A stretch of DNA of 6,170 bases from Ferroglobus sp. (GCA_015520115.1 WAQS01000026.1:1-6170), one strand, 5' to 3'. Counted from the stretch's first letter, positions 1 through 5,870 are shown. Notes: generated by a model not told the origin, from the letters alone. A program made the numbers and translations.

Positions 1-1
1 C

Positions 2-820
2 TACAAGAGGGATGAGATGTGCTTGGTTATAGACATCGGGACGAACGGAGAGATAGTTCTTGGAAACAAAGAGAGATTGATTTCGTGTTCTGCAGCAGCA
101 GGACCAGCCTTGGAGGGGGCACACATAAAACACGGAATGAGAGCTGCAACCGGAGCTATAGAGCGAATCAGAATAGATCCAGAAACTTTCGAGCCGGAAT
201 ACAAAACGATAGGCAACGCACCTCCGCGAGGGATATGTGGCTCCGGTATAATTGATGCGGCTGCCGAGCTTTACAGGGTTGGTATAGTTAAGAAGAACGG
301 AAGGTTCAACCTCGATCTCGATACGCCGAGAGTTAGAGTCGCTGATGGACAGCCTGAATACGTCATAGCTTGGGCGAATGAAACGGCTATAGGGCACGAT
401 ATAGTGATTACCCAGAAGGACATAAGAGAGATCCAGCTTGCGAAAGGAGCTATGTGCGCTGGAGCTCACATCCTCATGAAGGAGATGGGGGTTGAGAGCG
501 TTGACAGAGTAATCGTTGCCGGAGCCTTCGGAAACTACATCGACAAGATTTCGGCTTTAATAATAGGTTTGGTTCCCGATGTACCGGTGGATAGAATAGA
601 GTCGGTAGGAAACGCTGCTGGAGTTGGAGCAAGGCTCGCTTTGATAAGCAAAGAGAAGAGGAGAGAAGCCAACGAGATAGCAAGGAAAGTAGAGCACATT
701 AAGTTGGCGGTACACCCAGATTTCGAAAGGGAGTTCTCGATGGCAATGTACTTCCCCCACATGGATAAGAAGAGGTATCCGAGACATGAAGAGGTTTTGA
801 GGTTGAGAGGTGCGGAGTGA
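2..820 (+). CDS. Reductive activator of corrinoid proteins (RACo/MtoD-like, DUF4445), 5'-truncated by window edge
   Basis: This is the C-terminal part of an ATP-dependent ferredoxin-type activator that re-reduces inactive Co(II) corrinoid proteins to Co(I) in methyltransferase systems. The frame is open from the first bases of the window, so the start, the N-terminal 2Fe-2S domain and the linker lie upstream; the ATG at 17 is internal. Visible ASKHA-fold marks are the phosphate loop DIGTNGE (codons near 32-52), CSAAAGPALEGA followed by HGMRA, the RGICGSGIID stretch near 225-258, and the adenosine-side motif VAGAFGNYID near 515-544. It ends with a FPHMD segment, like the family's usual terminal F-PH. 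The stop overlaps the start of the next gene, an MtrH-like methyltransferase, which fits a corrinoid methyl-transfer operon. In the Mto O-demethylation system the equivalent is MtoD. Family assignment is firm; the partner corrinoid protein is not in view. Confidence 0.9.
   Translation, partial: YKRDEMCLVIDIGTNGEIVLGNKERLISCSAAAGPALEGAHIKHGMRAATGAIERIRIDPETFEPEYKTIGNAPPRGICGSGIIDAAAELYRVGIVKKNGRFNLDLDTPRVRVADGQPEYVIAWANETAIGHDIVITQKDIREIQLAKGAMCAGAHILMKEMGVESVDRVIVAGAFGNYIDKISALIIGLVPDVPVDRIESVGNAAGVGARLALISKEKRREANEIARKVEHIKLAVHPDFEREFSMAMYFPHMDKKRYPRHEEVLRLRGAE
807..812 (+). promoter_or_regulatory. Ribosome binding site deciding the start of the MtrH-like gene
   Basis: GAGGTG lies inside the end of the activator gene, 7 bases before the ATG at 820 but only 4 before an alternative GTG at 817. 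The spacing favours the ATG, which overlaps the preceding TGA stop by one base (TGATG). Confidence 0.6.
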
Positions 821-1749
821 TGTTTTGCGTTGAGTCGAAGGTAGTTGAGATTGGCGGAATCAAGATCGGCGGGAAGGGAGAAAATCCGGTAGTTTTAGTA
901 GGAACGATGTTTTACACTGGACACAAGATAGTGGAGAAAAGGAAAGAAGGTAAGTTCGACAAGAAAAGGGCTGAAGAGCTGATAAACATGCAAGAAACTT
1001 TGAGCGAAGAAACCGGGATTCCATCCATGCTCGACATCGTTGCTTTGTCCGAGGAGGAGTTTAGGAAGTACATAGACTTTGTGGCGGAAGTTACGGAAAT
1101 GCCGTTTATGATAGACGCTTGGAAAATTCCACCCAAAATAGGAGCCGCTAAGTACGTGAAGGAGATAGGTTTGGAAGATAGGGTTGTCTACAACTCTTTA
1201 TCTCCTTGGAGTGAGGATTTGGAGAAAGAGGTTAACGAGCTTAAAGAAATCGGGCTGAAGCACGGTTTGACGGTTGCATACAACATGAACGATCCGAGCG
1301 TTGAGGGGAGGATAAAAATACTGAAGGAAACTCTCCTCCCGGCTTTGGAAAAAGCCGGATTCGAAAACATTCTCATCGACACGTCTGTTTTGAACACGCC
1401 GTCGATAGCTCTTTCCCTCTTAGCCTGCAAAAAAATTAAGGAGGAGTTCGGACATCCAGTTGGCTGCGCTCCTTCGAACGGCACGGATGTTTGGAAGTAT
1501 CCAAGGGAGAAGTGGGGTAAGCTCGGTTTTGCAGCCGTGGATAGCGCAGCCCACGCGATAACGGCTTTGCTGTGGAACGACTTCATACTTTACGGAGCGA
1601 TAGAAAATGCGAAGTGGGTTTTCCCAGCTGTGGCAACAGCCAATTCCATTTTAGCAACCTTCATATACGACGAGGTTGGTGAGCTACCTAAGGGAGTGCA
1701 TCCCCTGAACAAGCTCTTCCCCGAGTTCGTTGAACAGCTCAGGAAGTGA
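820..1749 (+). CDS. MtrH-family methyltransferase (MtoA/MtgA-like, methyl-corrinoid : tetrahydromethanopterin)
   Basis: This cytoplasmic TIM-barrel enzyme of 309 residues belongs to the family of tetrahydromethanopterin S-methyltransferase subunit H. MtrH-type proteins move a methyl group between a corrinoid cobalt and tetrahydromethanopterin. Family-like segments are VVLVGTMFYTGHKIVE near residues 24-39, MQETLSEETGIPSMLDIV (57-74), MIDAWK (97-102), YNSLSPW (124-130), AYNMND (153-158), ILIDTSVLNTPS (184-195) and GCAPSNG (215-221). No membrane-anchored Mtr subunits are beside it. With an activator gene immediately upstream, it is therefore more likely a soluble stand-alone enzyme of a methyltrophic system, such as MtoA of methoxyl-group use, than the MtrH of the energy-conserving Mtr complex. 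The predicted direction is methyl-corrinoid to methyl-tetrahydromethanopterin, feeding the oxidative C1 branch. The ATG at 820 was chosen over GTG at 817 because of the ribosome binding site spacing. The family call is secure; the substrate is unknown. Confidence 0.87.
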   Translation: MFCVESKVVEIGGIKIGGKGENPVVLVGTMFYTGHKIVEKRKEGKFDKKRAEELINMQETLSEETGIPSMLDIVALSEEEFRKYIDFVAEVTEMPFMIDAWKIPPKIGAAKYVKEIGLEDRVVYNSLSPWSEDLEKEVNELKEIGLKHGLTVAYNMNDPSVEGRIKILKETLLPALEKAGFENILIDTSVLNTPSIALSLLACKKIKEEFGHPVGCAPSNGTDVWKYPREKWGKLGFAAVDSAAHAITALLWNDFILYGAIENAKWVFPAVATANSILATFIYDEVGELPKGVHPLNKLFPEFVEQLRK

Positions 1750-1756
1750 GGGGATC
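1748..1756 (+). promoter_or_regulatory. Strong Shine-Dalgarno site for the binding-protein gene
   Basis: GAGGGGATC differs by one base from the full archaeal anti-SD complement GAGGTGATC and ends three bases before the ATG at 1760. It overlaps the TGA of the methyltransferase gene. It fixes the lipoprotein start at 1760 and rules against the in-frame TTG at 1730. Confidence 0.75.
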
Positions 1757-1759
1757 AAA

Positions 1760-2764
1760 ATGCGGAAGTCAACCGTAATTTTTCTATTTTTAGCTGTAGC
1801 GATCTTCATTTCGGGTTGTGCAGAAGAAGAATCCGTAAAGCTCGTTAAGCTCTCCCCTCCGGACATGCTTGAGCAGATAAAAATAGGGAAGATCGACGCT
1901 TTTATAGCTTGGGAGCCATTTCCGAGTAAAGCCGCAAAAAGCGGACAGAAGATCTTGATGTCTTCCGGGGACATCTGGAAAAATCATCCGTGTTGCGTTG
2001 TCGCTTACAAGGTTGGAAAAGCTGACGAAAAGATGCTTGAAGCTTTAGTCTGGGCTCACGTAAAGGCTACGAGGTTCATAAACGATGAGAAAAACTGGGA
2101 CAAAGTGGTTAGCTACGCTTCGCAATTCACGGGGTTGGATGAAGAGACAGTGAAGATGGCTCTGAGGAATATAAAGTACGTGGAGTATCCAGATGAGAAG
2201 GAGTTCAGGCATTATTACGAGTTCTTGAAGGAAGCGGCGATTCTGAAGAAATCAGTCAAAGAATTGGGATACGAAAGTGAGGATGAATTTTTCGAGAAGT
2301 TTTTGAGGAGAGATATCTACGAGAGAGTTGTGACCAAGCTTGAGGAGAATCCGAATTACGTTCCGGAAAAAGCCGGAAAAATTAGACTCGGATATATAAC
2401 AGCCGATTTGCACCATCTCGCTTTGTACGTCGCTTTGAAAGAGGGTTACCTCGACAGAGTTTTTGAGGACGTTGATTTGAAACAGTATCCCAACGGAGTT
2501 GCGATAATGGAGGCTTTTAAACTCGGAGAGCTTGATGCGGCTTATCTCGGCGGCGCTCCCGCAACTTTGAAGAGGATAAATGATGAAATAGAAATTTCCA
2601 TAATTGCTGGAGTTAACAACGAAGGTTCCGCTTTGGTCGTAAAGAAGGAGATTAACTCACCGAAGGATTTAGCCGGAAAAACCGTAGCAATTCCGGGATT
2701 CGGAACTGTCCAAGACTTCCTAATGAGGAAGGTTCTGAAGGAGGGAGGGTTGAAGGTAAGTTGA
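1760..2764 (+). CDS. ABC transporter substrate-binding lipoprotein, NitT/TauT/SsuA (NMT1-like) family, circularly permuted
   Basis: The protein has 334 residues. Residues 1-20 are a signal peptide ending in the lipobox ISGC (lipidated Cys20), so it should sit on the outer face of the membrane and feed the permease encoded next. The domain order is abnormal. Residues 26-206 carry what is normally the C-terminal two thirds: VKLSPPDML, IDAFIAWEPFPSKA (45-58), DIWKNHPCCVVAYK (71-84) and the helical tail. Residues 207-334 carry the normal N-terminal third: KIRLGYITADLHHLALYVA, LDAAYLGGAPATLKRIN, and GKTVAIPGFGTVQDF, ending EGGLKVS. In SsuA-type proteins the last stretch runs directly into the strand found here at residue 26. 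All parts of one domain appear present once, so it looks permuted rather than truncated. His218/His219 and Cys78/Cys79 might touch ligand, but the substrate is unknown. Expression is coupled to both neighbours. Confidence 0.88.
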   Translation: MRKSTVIFLFLAVAIFISGCAEEESVKLVKLSPPDMLEQIKIGKIDAFIAWEPFPSKAAKSGQKILMSSGDIWKNHPCCVVAYKVGKADEKMLEALVWAHVKATRFINDEKNWDKVVSYASQFTGLDEETVKMALRNIKYVEYPDEKEFRHYYEFLKEAAILKKSVKELGYESEDEFFEKFLRRDIYERVVTKLEENPNYVPEKAGKIRLGYITADLHHLALYVALKEGYLDRVFEDVDLKQYPNGVAIMEAFKLGELDAAYLGGAPATLKRINDEIEISIIAGVNNEGSALVVKKEINSPKDLAGKTVAIPGFGTVQDFLMRKVLKEGGLKVS

Positions 2765-3522
2765 AGCAGAAAATTTACTCCGCTCTGCTCTTTGTCTTCC
2801 TCTGGTACCTTCTATACTTTCTAAACGTTCTTCCAGCCTTCCACGTAGTTGTTGTAACTTTTTTGATGCTTGTTGTTAAAGCGGAGCCGGTTCTTGGAAA
2901 AACTCTCCTTCAGCACGCTGCTTCGAGCCTCTTAAGAGTTTTGGCTGGAGCGATAGTAGCTTTTTCCATCTCAATCCCTCTCGGAATTTTGATGTGGTTT
3001 TCGAGGATATACAACCTTCTGCATCCGGCTATAGAGGTTCTAAGACCGATCCCTCCTCTTGCATGGATTCCCCTCTCCTACATTCTCTTCGCATCGTTCC
3101 CCAACCCGACTGTTTTTGCCCAAATCTTCATCGTAGCTGTCGGAGCTTTCTTTCCAAGTTTCGTAACGATTTCCGATTACGTCAGGGGAGTTCCCCAGGA
3201 GTTCATCGAATTGGCGAAGGTCTTCGGTGCGAAAAGCTTCGATTTGCTGACGAAGATAGTTCTACCCTACTCCCTCCCCGGAATAATCACCGGCGTTAGA
3301 GTCGGGCTCGGAGTAGGATGGATGAGCATAATTGCCGCTGAGATGATAGCCACCTCAGGCTCCGGTTTAGGATACTTCATTCTCGTCATGTATGAGGTCG
3401 GAGGAAGAATGCCGGAAATAATAGCTGGAATGGCTATGATCGGTCTTATAGGGTACTCGATGAACACCCTTCTTTTTAAATTGGAGGAAAGATTCCCATG
3501 GCGCTTGAAATCAGGAACGTGA
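2761..3522 (+). CDS. ABC transporter permease, SsuC/TauC-like (BPD_transp_1)
   Basis: This is an integral membrane permease of 253 residues with about six hydrophobic segments (near 5-23, 57-80, 97-112, 117-138, 176-195 and 217-240). It has the signature PIPPLAWIPL (97-106) of nitrate/taurine/sulfonate permeases and an EAA coupling loop at 147-169 (ELAKVFGA then ending IVLP), which docks on the ATPase. It starts at TTG 2761, in the TTGA overlap with the binding-protein stop; no ATG or GTG start is available before about 2867, which would remove the first helix. GAGGGAGGG at 2741-2749 may serve as ribosome site. An oddity is the stretch after the first helix (LPAFHVVVVTF), which appears to lack the few residues, usually a P-S-P type turn, that relatives have there. 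Its last 25 bases overlap the ATPase gene. Confidence 0.9.
   Translation: MKQKIYSALLFVFLWYLLYFLNVLPAFHVVVVTFLMLVVKAEPVLGKTLLQHAASSLLRVLAGAIVAFSISIPLGILMWFSRIYNLLHPAIEVLRPIPPLAWIPLSYILFASFPNPTVFAQIFIVAVGAFFPSFVTISDYVRGVPQEFIELAKVFGAKSFDLLTKIVLPYSLPGIITGVRVGLGVGWMSIIAAEMIATSGSGLGYFILVMYEVGGRMPEIIAGMAMIGLIGYSMNTLLFKLEERFPWRLKSGT
3483..3491 (+). promoter_or_regulatory. Shine-Dalgarno site for the ATPase gene
   Basis: GGAGGAAAG lies inside the permease coding region, six bases before the ATG at 3498. It supports that start even though it makes the two genes overlap by 25 bases. Confidence 0.6.
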
Positions 3523-4241
3523 AGAAGAGCTTTGGAAATTTAAAAGTTCTCGACGGAGTGAGTTTTGAAGTGGAAAAGGGAGAGTTTGCTTGTATTGTAG
3601 GAGAATCGGGGTGCGGTAAAACAACTTTGCTTAAAATAGTGGCAGGACTCGTTAAAGCAGACGAGGGAGAAGTTTTATACGACGGAAAAGAGCTGAAAAC
3701 GGAAGACATAGCTTTCGTTTTTCAGGATGATCGTCTGCTACCTTGGAGAACTGCCTTGGAAAACGTGATGTTTTCTTTGGAGATGAGAATGCGGGAGCTG
3801 GATAAAAAGCGGAGGGAGGAGATAGCAAGGAGTTTCCTGGAACTTGCGGGGTTGAAGGGATTCGAAGACTACTACCCCCATCAGCTCAGCGGAGGGATGA
3901 GGCAGCGAGTCGGTATTTGCCGAGCTTTAGCGGTGAATCCCAAGGTGTTGCTTATGGATGAGCCCTTTGCAAGTCTTGACGCCCAGACGAGGAACAGGAT
4001 GCAGTTAGAACTTCTGAAGATTTGGGAAAAGAGGAGAAAAACGATCCTTTTCGTAACCCACAGCGTTGACGAGGCCGTTTTCTTAGCAGATAAAGTCGTC
4101 ATTCTTTCTCCACGTCCGGCAAAAGTCCTGAAGGTTTTAGAGATTAACTTGGAGAGACCGAGGGACAGAACTTCTCCAGAGTTCGTAGGGTACAGGAGGG
4201 AAATTATGAACCTTCTTCAGGGAACTTCTCTCTCAATTTGA
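3498..4241 (+). CDS. ABC transporter ATP-binding protein, SsuB/TauB/NrtD-like
   Basis: This cytoplasmic nucleotide-binding subunit has 247 residues, a normal length for the family. All catalytic motifs are present: Walker A GESGCGKTT (35-43), Q-loop Gln76 in FVFQDDRLLPW (a form typical of nitrate/sulfonate importers), signature LSGGM (130-134), Walker B VLLMDEP (150-156), D-loop SLD (159-161) and switch His188 in FVTHSVDEA. The segment LSPRPAKV (203-210) is also usual for this subfamily. It should power uptake through the permease encoded upstream, and it is the last gene of the operon. Its 3' end overlaps the convergent adenosyltransferase gene by 25 bases, and no U-rich terminator is obvious between them, so the two transcripts probably overlap. 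Family and role are firm; substrate specificity cannot be read from this subunit. Confidence 0.95.
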   Translation: MALEIRNVKKSFGNLKVLDGVSFEVEKGEFACIVGESGCGKTTLLKIVAGLVKADEGEVLYDGKELKTEDIAFVFQDDRLLPWRTALENVMFSLEMRMRELDKKRREEIARSFLELAGLKGFEDYYPHQLSGGMRQRVGICRALAVNPKVLLMDEPFASLDAQTRNRMQLELLKIWEKRRKTILFVTHSVDEAVFLADKVVILSPRPAKVLKVLEINLERPRDRTSPEFVGYRREIMNLLQGTSLSI

Positions 4242-4726
4242 ACGACATTGTACCTTCCTTTAAGCTCGTAGAGGATTAGCAAATACAGAAGACAGCTTAG
4301 CTTATTTAACCACTCCACCAAGCTTATCCCTACTTTTCCCTCGTTGTTCAACCTTACAGCCCATCTTTCGGCTCTCCTCACAACGGCTCTCGCAACGCTT
4401 AAGTAAGCGGTAATTTCATCCTGCTCCAAAATTATAAACTTGTCGGGTTGCTCGACCTTCTCGCCAACCACCCTTATAATCTCCTCAAGCTCCTCAACGT
4501 CCTTTTTCGTAATCATTTCTTTTCCGGATATCATCTCCGCTCCGACGTTGAACATCTTTCTCTGGACTTTTTCAAGAATCTCTCTCGTTAAACCCTCCGA
4601 CTTAACTTTCGCCAAACCTATAAAGGAGTTAGCTTCATCCACACTTCCGACTCCCCAGATTTCGTCGCTGTCCTTAGAAATTAGCCCACTTCTCAGACTG
4701 GAGGTTAACCTTACATCTTTTTTCAT
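4217..4726 (-). CDS. Cobalamin adenosyltransferase, PduO/MMAB type, divergent N-terminus
   Basis: The product has 169 residues and is a predicted cytoplasmic helical-bundle enzyme that transfers the adenosyl group of ATP to cob(I)alamin. Family marks are GSVDEANSFIGLA (27-39, usual GTVDELNSFIG), ARAVVRRAERWAV (112-124, holding the conserved Arg pair and Glu) and EWLNKLSCLLYLL (138-150, usual YLNRLSD-LF). The N-terminal ATP motif, usually TRTGD-G-T-L, reads only VRLTSSLRSGLI here (5-16), and the Asp after LNKLS is Cys, so catalysis may be altered. The ATG at 4726 is preferred over an upstream ATG at 4771 because GGGAGG lies just ahead of it and the likely TATA box would be too close to 4771. 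The gene is convergent with the corrinoid methyltransferase operon, which suggests a shared corrinoid theme, but it has its own promoter. Confidence 0.82.
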   Translation of the reverse strand: MKKDVRLTSSLRSGLISKDSDEIWGVGSVDEANSFIGLAKVKSEGLTREILEKVQRKMFNVGAEMISGKEMITKKDVEELEEIIRVVGEKVEQPDKFIILEQDEITAYLSVARAVVRRAERWAVRLNNEGKVGISLVEWLNKLSCLLYLLILYELKGRYNVVQIEREVP

Positions 4727-4730
4727 TTCA

Positions 4731-4738
4731 GCCTCCCT
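4731..4738 (-). promoter_or_regulatory. Ribosome binding site deciding the adenosyltransferase start
   Basis: Read on the - strand, GAGGGAGG is followed by CTGAA and then the ATG at 4726. This is good spacing for that codon and useless for the ATG at 4771, so it fixes the shorter form. Confidence 0.65.
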
Positions 4739-4781
4739 CTTTTCGATCAAGCATGCCATTAAATTATTCAAGTTTTCTTGA

Positions 4782-4797
4782 TTTTAATAAACTTTCT
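4782..4797 (-). promoter_or_regulatory. Predicted BRE/TATA promoter of the adenosyltransferase gene
   Basis: On the - strand, purine-rich AGAAAG (BRE-like, 4797-4792) is followed by TTTATTAAAA (4791-4782). A start of transcription about 25 bases further on, near 4760, would give a leader of about 35 bases that contains the ribosome binding site. The box falls in the 131-base gap after the regulator gene. Confidence 0.5.
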
Positions 4798-4824
4798 TGG
4801 TTGTGAGTTCAAGCTCAATCCAAG
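4796..4824. promoter_or_regulatory. Dyad next to the adenosyltransferase promoter (operator candidate)
   Basis: CTTGG at 4796-4800 is matched by CCAAG at 4820-4824, and inside it TGAG (4804-4807) is matched by CTCA (4814-4817). The two dyads share nearly the same centre (4810 and 4810.5). It abuts the upstream edge of the predicted BRE, the position expected for an activator site. It could instead form an RNA hairpin at the end of the regulator transcript, though no U-tract follows. Confidence 0.35.
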
Positions 4825-4838
4825 TAACATTTTGTCAC
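4824..4838. repeat. Imperfect palindrome GTAACA-TTT-TGTCAC
   Basis: Two six-base arms with a three-base spacer and one mismatch, touching the previous dyad at base 4824. It is shaped like a small operator half-site pair for a winged-helix dimer, but it is short enough to occur by chance. Confidence 0.25.
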
Positions 4839-4857
4839 ATCTTTTTCCAGCTTTTAC

Positions 4858-5400
4858 TTAATCTTCTTCACGCCAATTTTTGAGCTTTTCGAAATCTTTC
4901 CGATAGTCAATGCTACCTTCTTCGAGCATACTTCTCAGCCAAGGACTTGTATAAATCTTGTAGGTTTTTCCGAATTTCTCTCTGATAATCAAGTTTTTCT
5001 CTTCGAGTTTCTTGATTATCATCGAGATCTTGGATTGAGAGAAGCCAGTTTTGAAGTGGAGGGAGTCCTGGGTTACTCCTTCATTTTCGAGAACGAGTTT
5101 CACTATCGTGAATTCATCTTCCTCAAGCAAATTTCTGATTAAATCGAGTATTTTCCCGTTCTGTTTTTCTCCGACTAATTTATTTTCAGACTTAACTACT
5201 TCTCCCTTTTCCTCACTTAAAACTACAGCTAAAACTAAAACAAAGATTGCCACAAGAAAGAAATACCAGTTAAATCCGTGAAACGCTCCGAAGCAGGTGT
5301 TTGGATACGGATTTGCCACGATAGGGTTGAAGAAAGAGAAGAGTAAAAGGAATACCCCAAGCAGGAGCAAGAGGTTTTTCGGAGTTGCAAGCTTAGACAT
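4858..5400 (-). CDS. Membrane-anchored winged-helix transcriptional regulator
   Basis: The product has 180 residues. Hydrophobic segments at about 9-29 and 45-62 flank a short loop (30-44) containing Pro, Cys36 and His41. A charged linker (63-80) leads to a winged helix-turn-helix domain at about 92-155: TIVKLVLENEGVTQDSL, then the recognition-helix region TGFSQSKISMIIKKLEEKN, then the wing LIIREKFGKTYKIY. The tail 156-180 is charged. Both termini are predicted in the cytoplasm, so the domain could bind DNA while the membrane part senses something; this layout is common in archaea. No close family name is recognised. The targets are unknown. The next gene downstream on the same strand is the adenosyltransferase, and its own promoter region carries a palindrome, so local regulation or autoregulation is possible. 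The ATG at 5400 has no ribosome site but sits about 29 bases from a TATA box, suggesting a leaderless start. Confidence 0.78.
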   Translation of the reverse strand: MSKLATPKNLLLLLGVFLLLFSFFNPIVANPYPNTCFGAFHGFNWYFFLVAIFVLVLAVVLSEEKGEVVKSENKLVGEKQNGKILDLIRNLLEEDEFTIVKLVLENEGVTQDSLHFKTGFSQSKISMIIKKLEEKNLIIREKFGKTYKIYTSPWLRSMLEEGSIDYRKDFEKLKNWREED

Positions 5401-5410
5401 ATGAATTCAT
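5401..5410. repeat. Perfect 10-base palindrome at the regulator gene start
   Basis: ATGAATTCAT is its own complement and lies exactly between the regulator's ATG and its TATA box, where a bound protein would block transcription. It is AT-rich and short, so chance is a real alternative. Confidence 0.25.
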
Positions 5411-5424
5411 TAAGTTTTTCACCA

Positions 5425-5438
5425 CTTATAAAACTTCG
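5425..5438 (-). promoter_or_regulatory. Predicted TATA promoter of the membrane regulator gene
   Basis: On the - strand, CGAAG (BRE-like, 5438-5434) precedes TTTTATAAG (5433-5425). The box centre is about 29 bases from the A of the ATG at 5400, so transcription should begin at or within a few bases of the start codon. The core TTATAA is symmetric, so some + strand activity is possible too. Confidence 0.5.
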
Positions 5439-5474
5439 TCAGTTTGTTCACTTCTTGCAAAAACGCAGCAAATA

Positions 5475-5484
5475 CAATTATATG
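5475..5484 (+). promoter_or_regulatory. Predicted TATA promoter of the small Cys protein gene
   Basis: CAATTATATG has its core centred near 5481, about 25 bases before the ATG at 5506, and no Shine-Dalgarno site precedes that ATG. This supports a leaderless message and argues that upstream in-frame ATGs at 5401 and 5482 are not used. Confidence 0.45.
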
Positions 5485-5505
5485 TCCTTTTCCGTTGATT
5501 TTTTC

Positions 5506-5811
5506 ATGAAAGTTATCGTTACCGAGCAACCGTGTGGGTATAGAAGTGAAGTAATTGCAAAGAAAATCGACAAAGGTGTGAAAATTGAGATATTTTCCGA
5601 ATGCGAAGATGTTAGCAAGTTTGGGAAAGAACTGCCGATTTTAAGTGCAAAAGATGTTCTCACAAGAATTCCAGAAAATATAGTCTACAGAAAGGCTAAT
5701 TTGAGACACTCCACCTGCATAATCCCGTGGGTCGTTTTAAAAGCTGCGGAAATCGAGCTGGAGCTTAACGTTAAGAAACTGCCAAGGATAAAGTTCGAGG
5801 ACGACTTTTGA
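5506..5811 (+). CDS. Small conserved-type Cys/His protein, possibly DUF6951 family
   Basis: The product has 101 residues and no signal peptide or membrane segment. Cys10 (in EQPCGY), Cys33 (SECED), His68 and Cys71 (RHSTCIIP) are spaced in a way that could bind a metal or form redox pairs. After them comes a helix, VVLKAAEIELEL, and a basic tail. The pattern of an early CG, a middle S-C and a late H--C--P followed by an LKA-E helix resembles DUF6951, a family of unknown function in archaea; this is from memory and is not certain. The start at 5506 is chosen because homology-like sequence begins at MKVIV and the TATA spacing fits; a start at 5482 or 5401 would add residues that look like translated promoter. 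The downstream neighbour is a TusA-like sulfur carrier on the same strand, but with its own promoter. Confidence 0.7.
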   Translation: MKVIVTEQPCGYRSEVIAKKIDKGVKIEIFSECEDVSKFGKELPILSAKDVLTRIPENIVYRKANLRHSTCIIPWVVLKAAEIELELNVKKLPRIKFEDDF

Positions 5812-5854
5812 TTATTGTCCAAAAAATTTCGATATGACTATACATCCGTACATG

Positions 5855-5870
5855 TTTTTGATCGTTTTTT
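5855..5870 (+). terminator. U-rich candidate terminator after the small Cys protein gene
   Basis: Two T-runs (five at 5855-5859, six at 5865-5870) lie 44 to 59 bases beyond the stop. Archaeal termination often needs only such tracts without a hairpin. It would separate this gene from the TusA-like gene, which has its own promoter just downstream. Confidence 0.4.

Noticed and set aside
474..787. Several overlapping - strand frames
   Set aside because: They are antisense to the conserved activator gene and have no recognisable motifs.
1188..1586. 132-codon open frame on the - strand
   Set aside because: It lies wholly antisense to the MtrH-like gene, with no ribosome site or recognisable domain; it is a shadow of that gene's codon pattern.
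1730..1759. TTG-initiated N-terminal extension of the binding lipoprotein
   Set aside because: It would put ten polar residues before the signal peptide and overlap the methyltransferase end; the ATG at 1760 has a strong Shine-Dalgarno site.
4440..4781. 113-codon open frame on the + strand
   Set aside because: It is antisense to the adenosyltransferase, and its Ser/Ile/Phe-rich product is typical of reverse-strand reading of Lys/Glu-rich genes.
5401..5505. In-frame extension of the small Cys protein from ATG 5401 or 5482
   Set aside because: The region holds TATA boxes for both directions, has no ribosome site, and its translation shows no family-like sequence.
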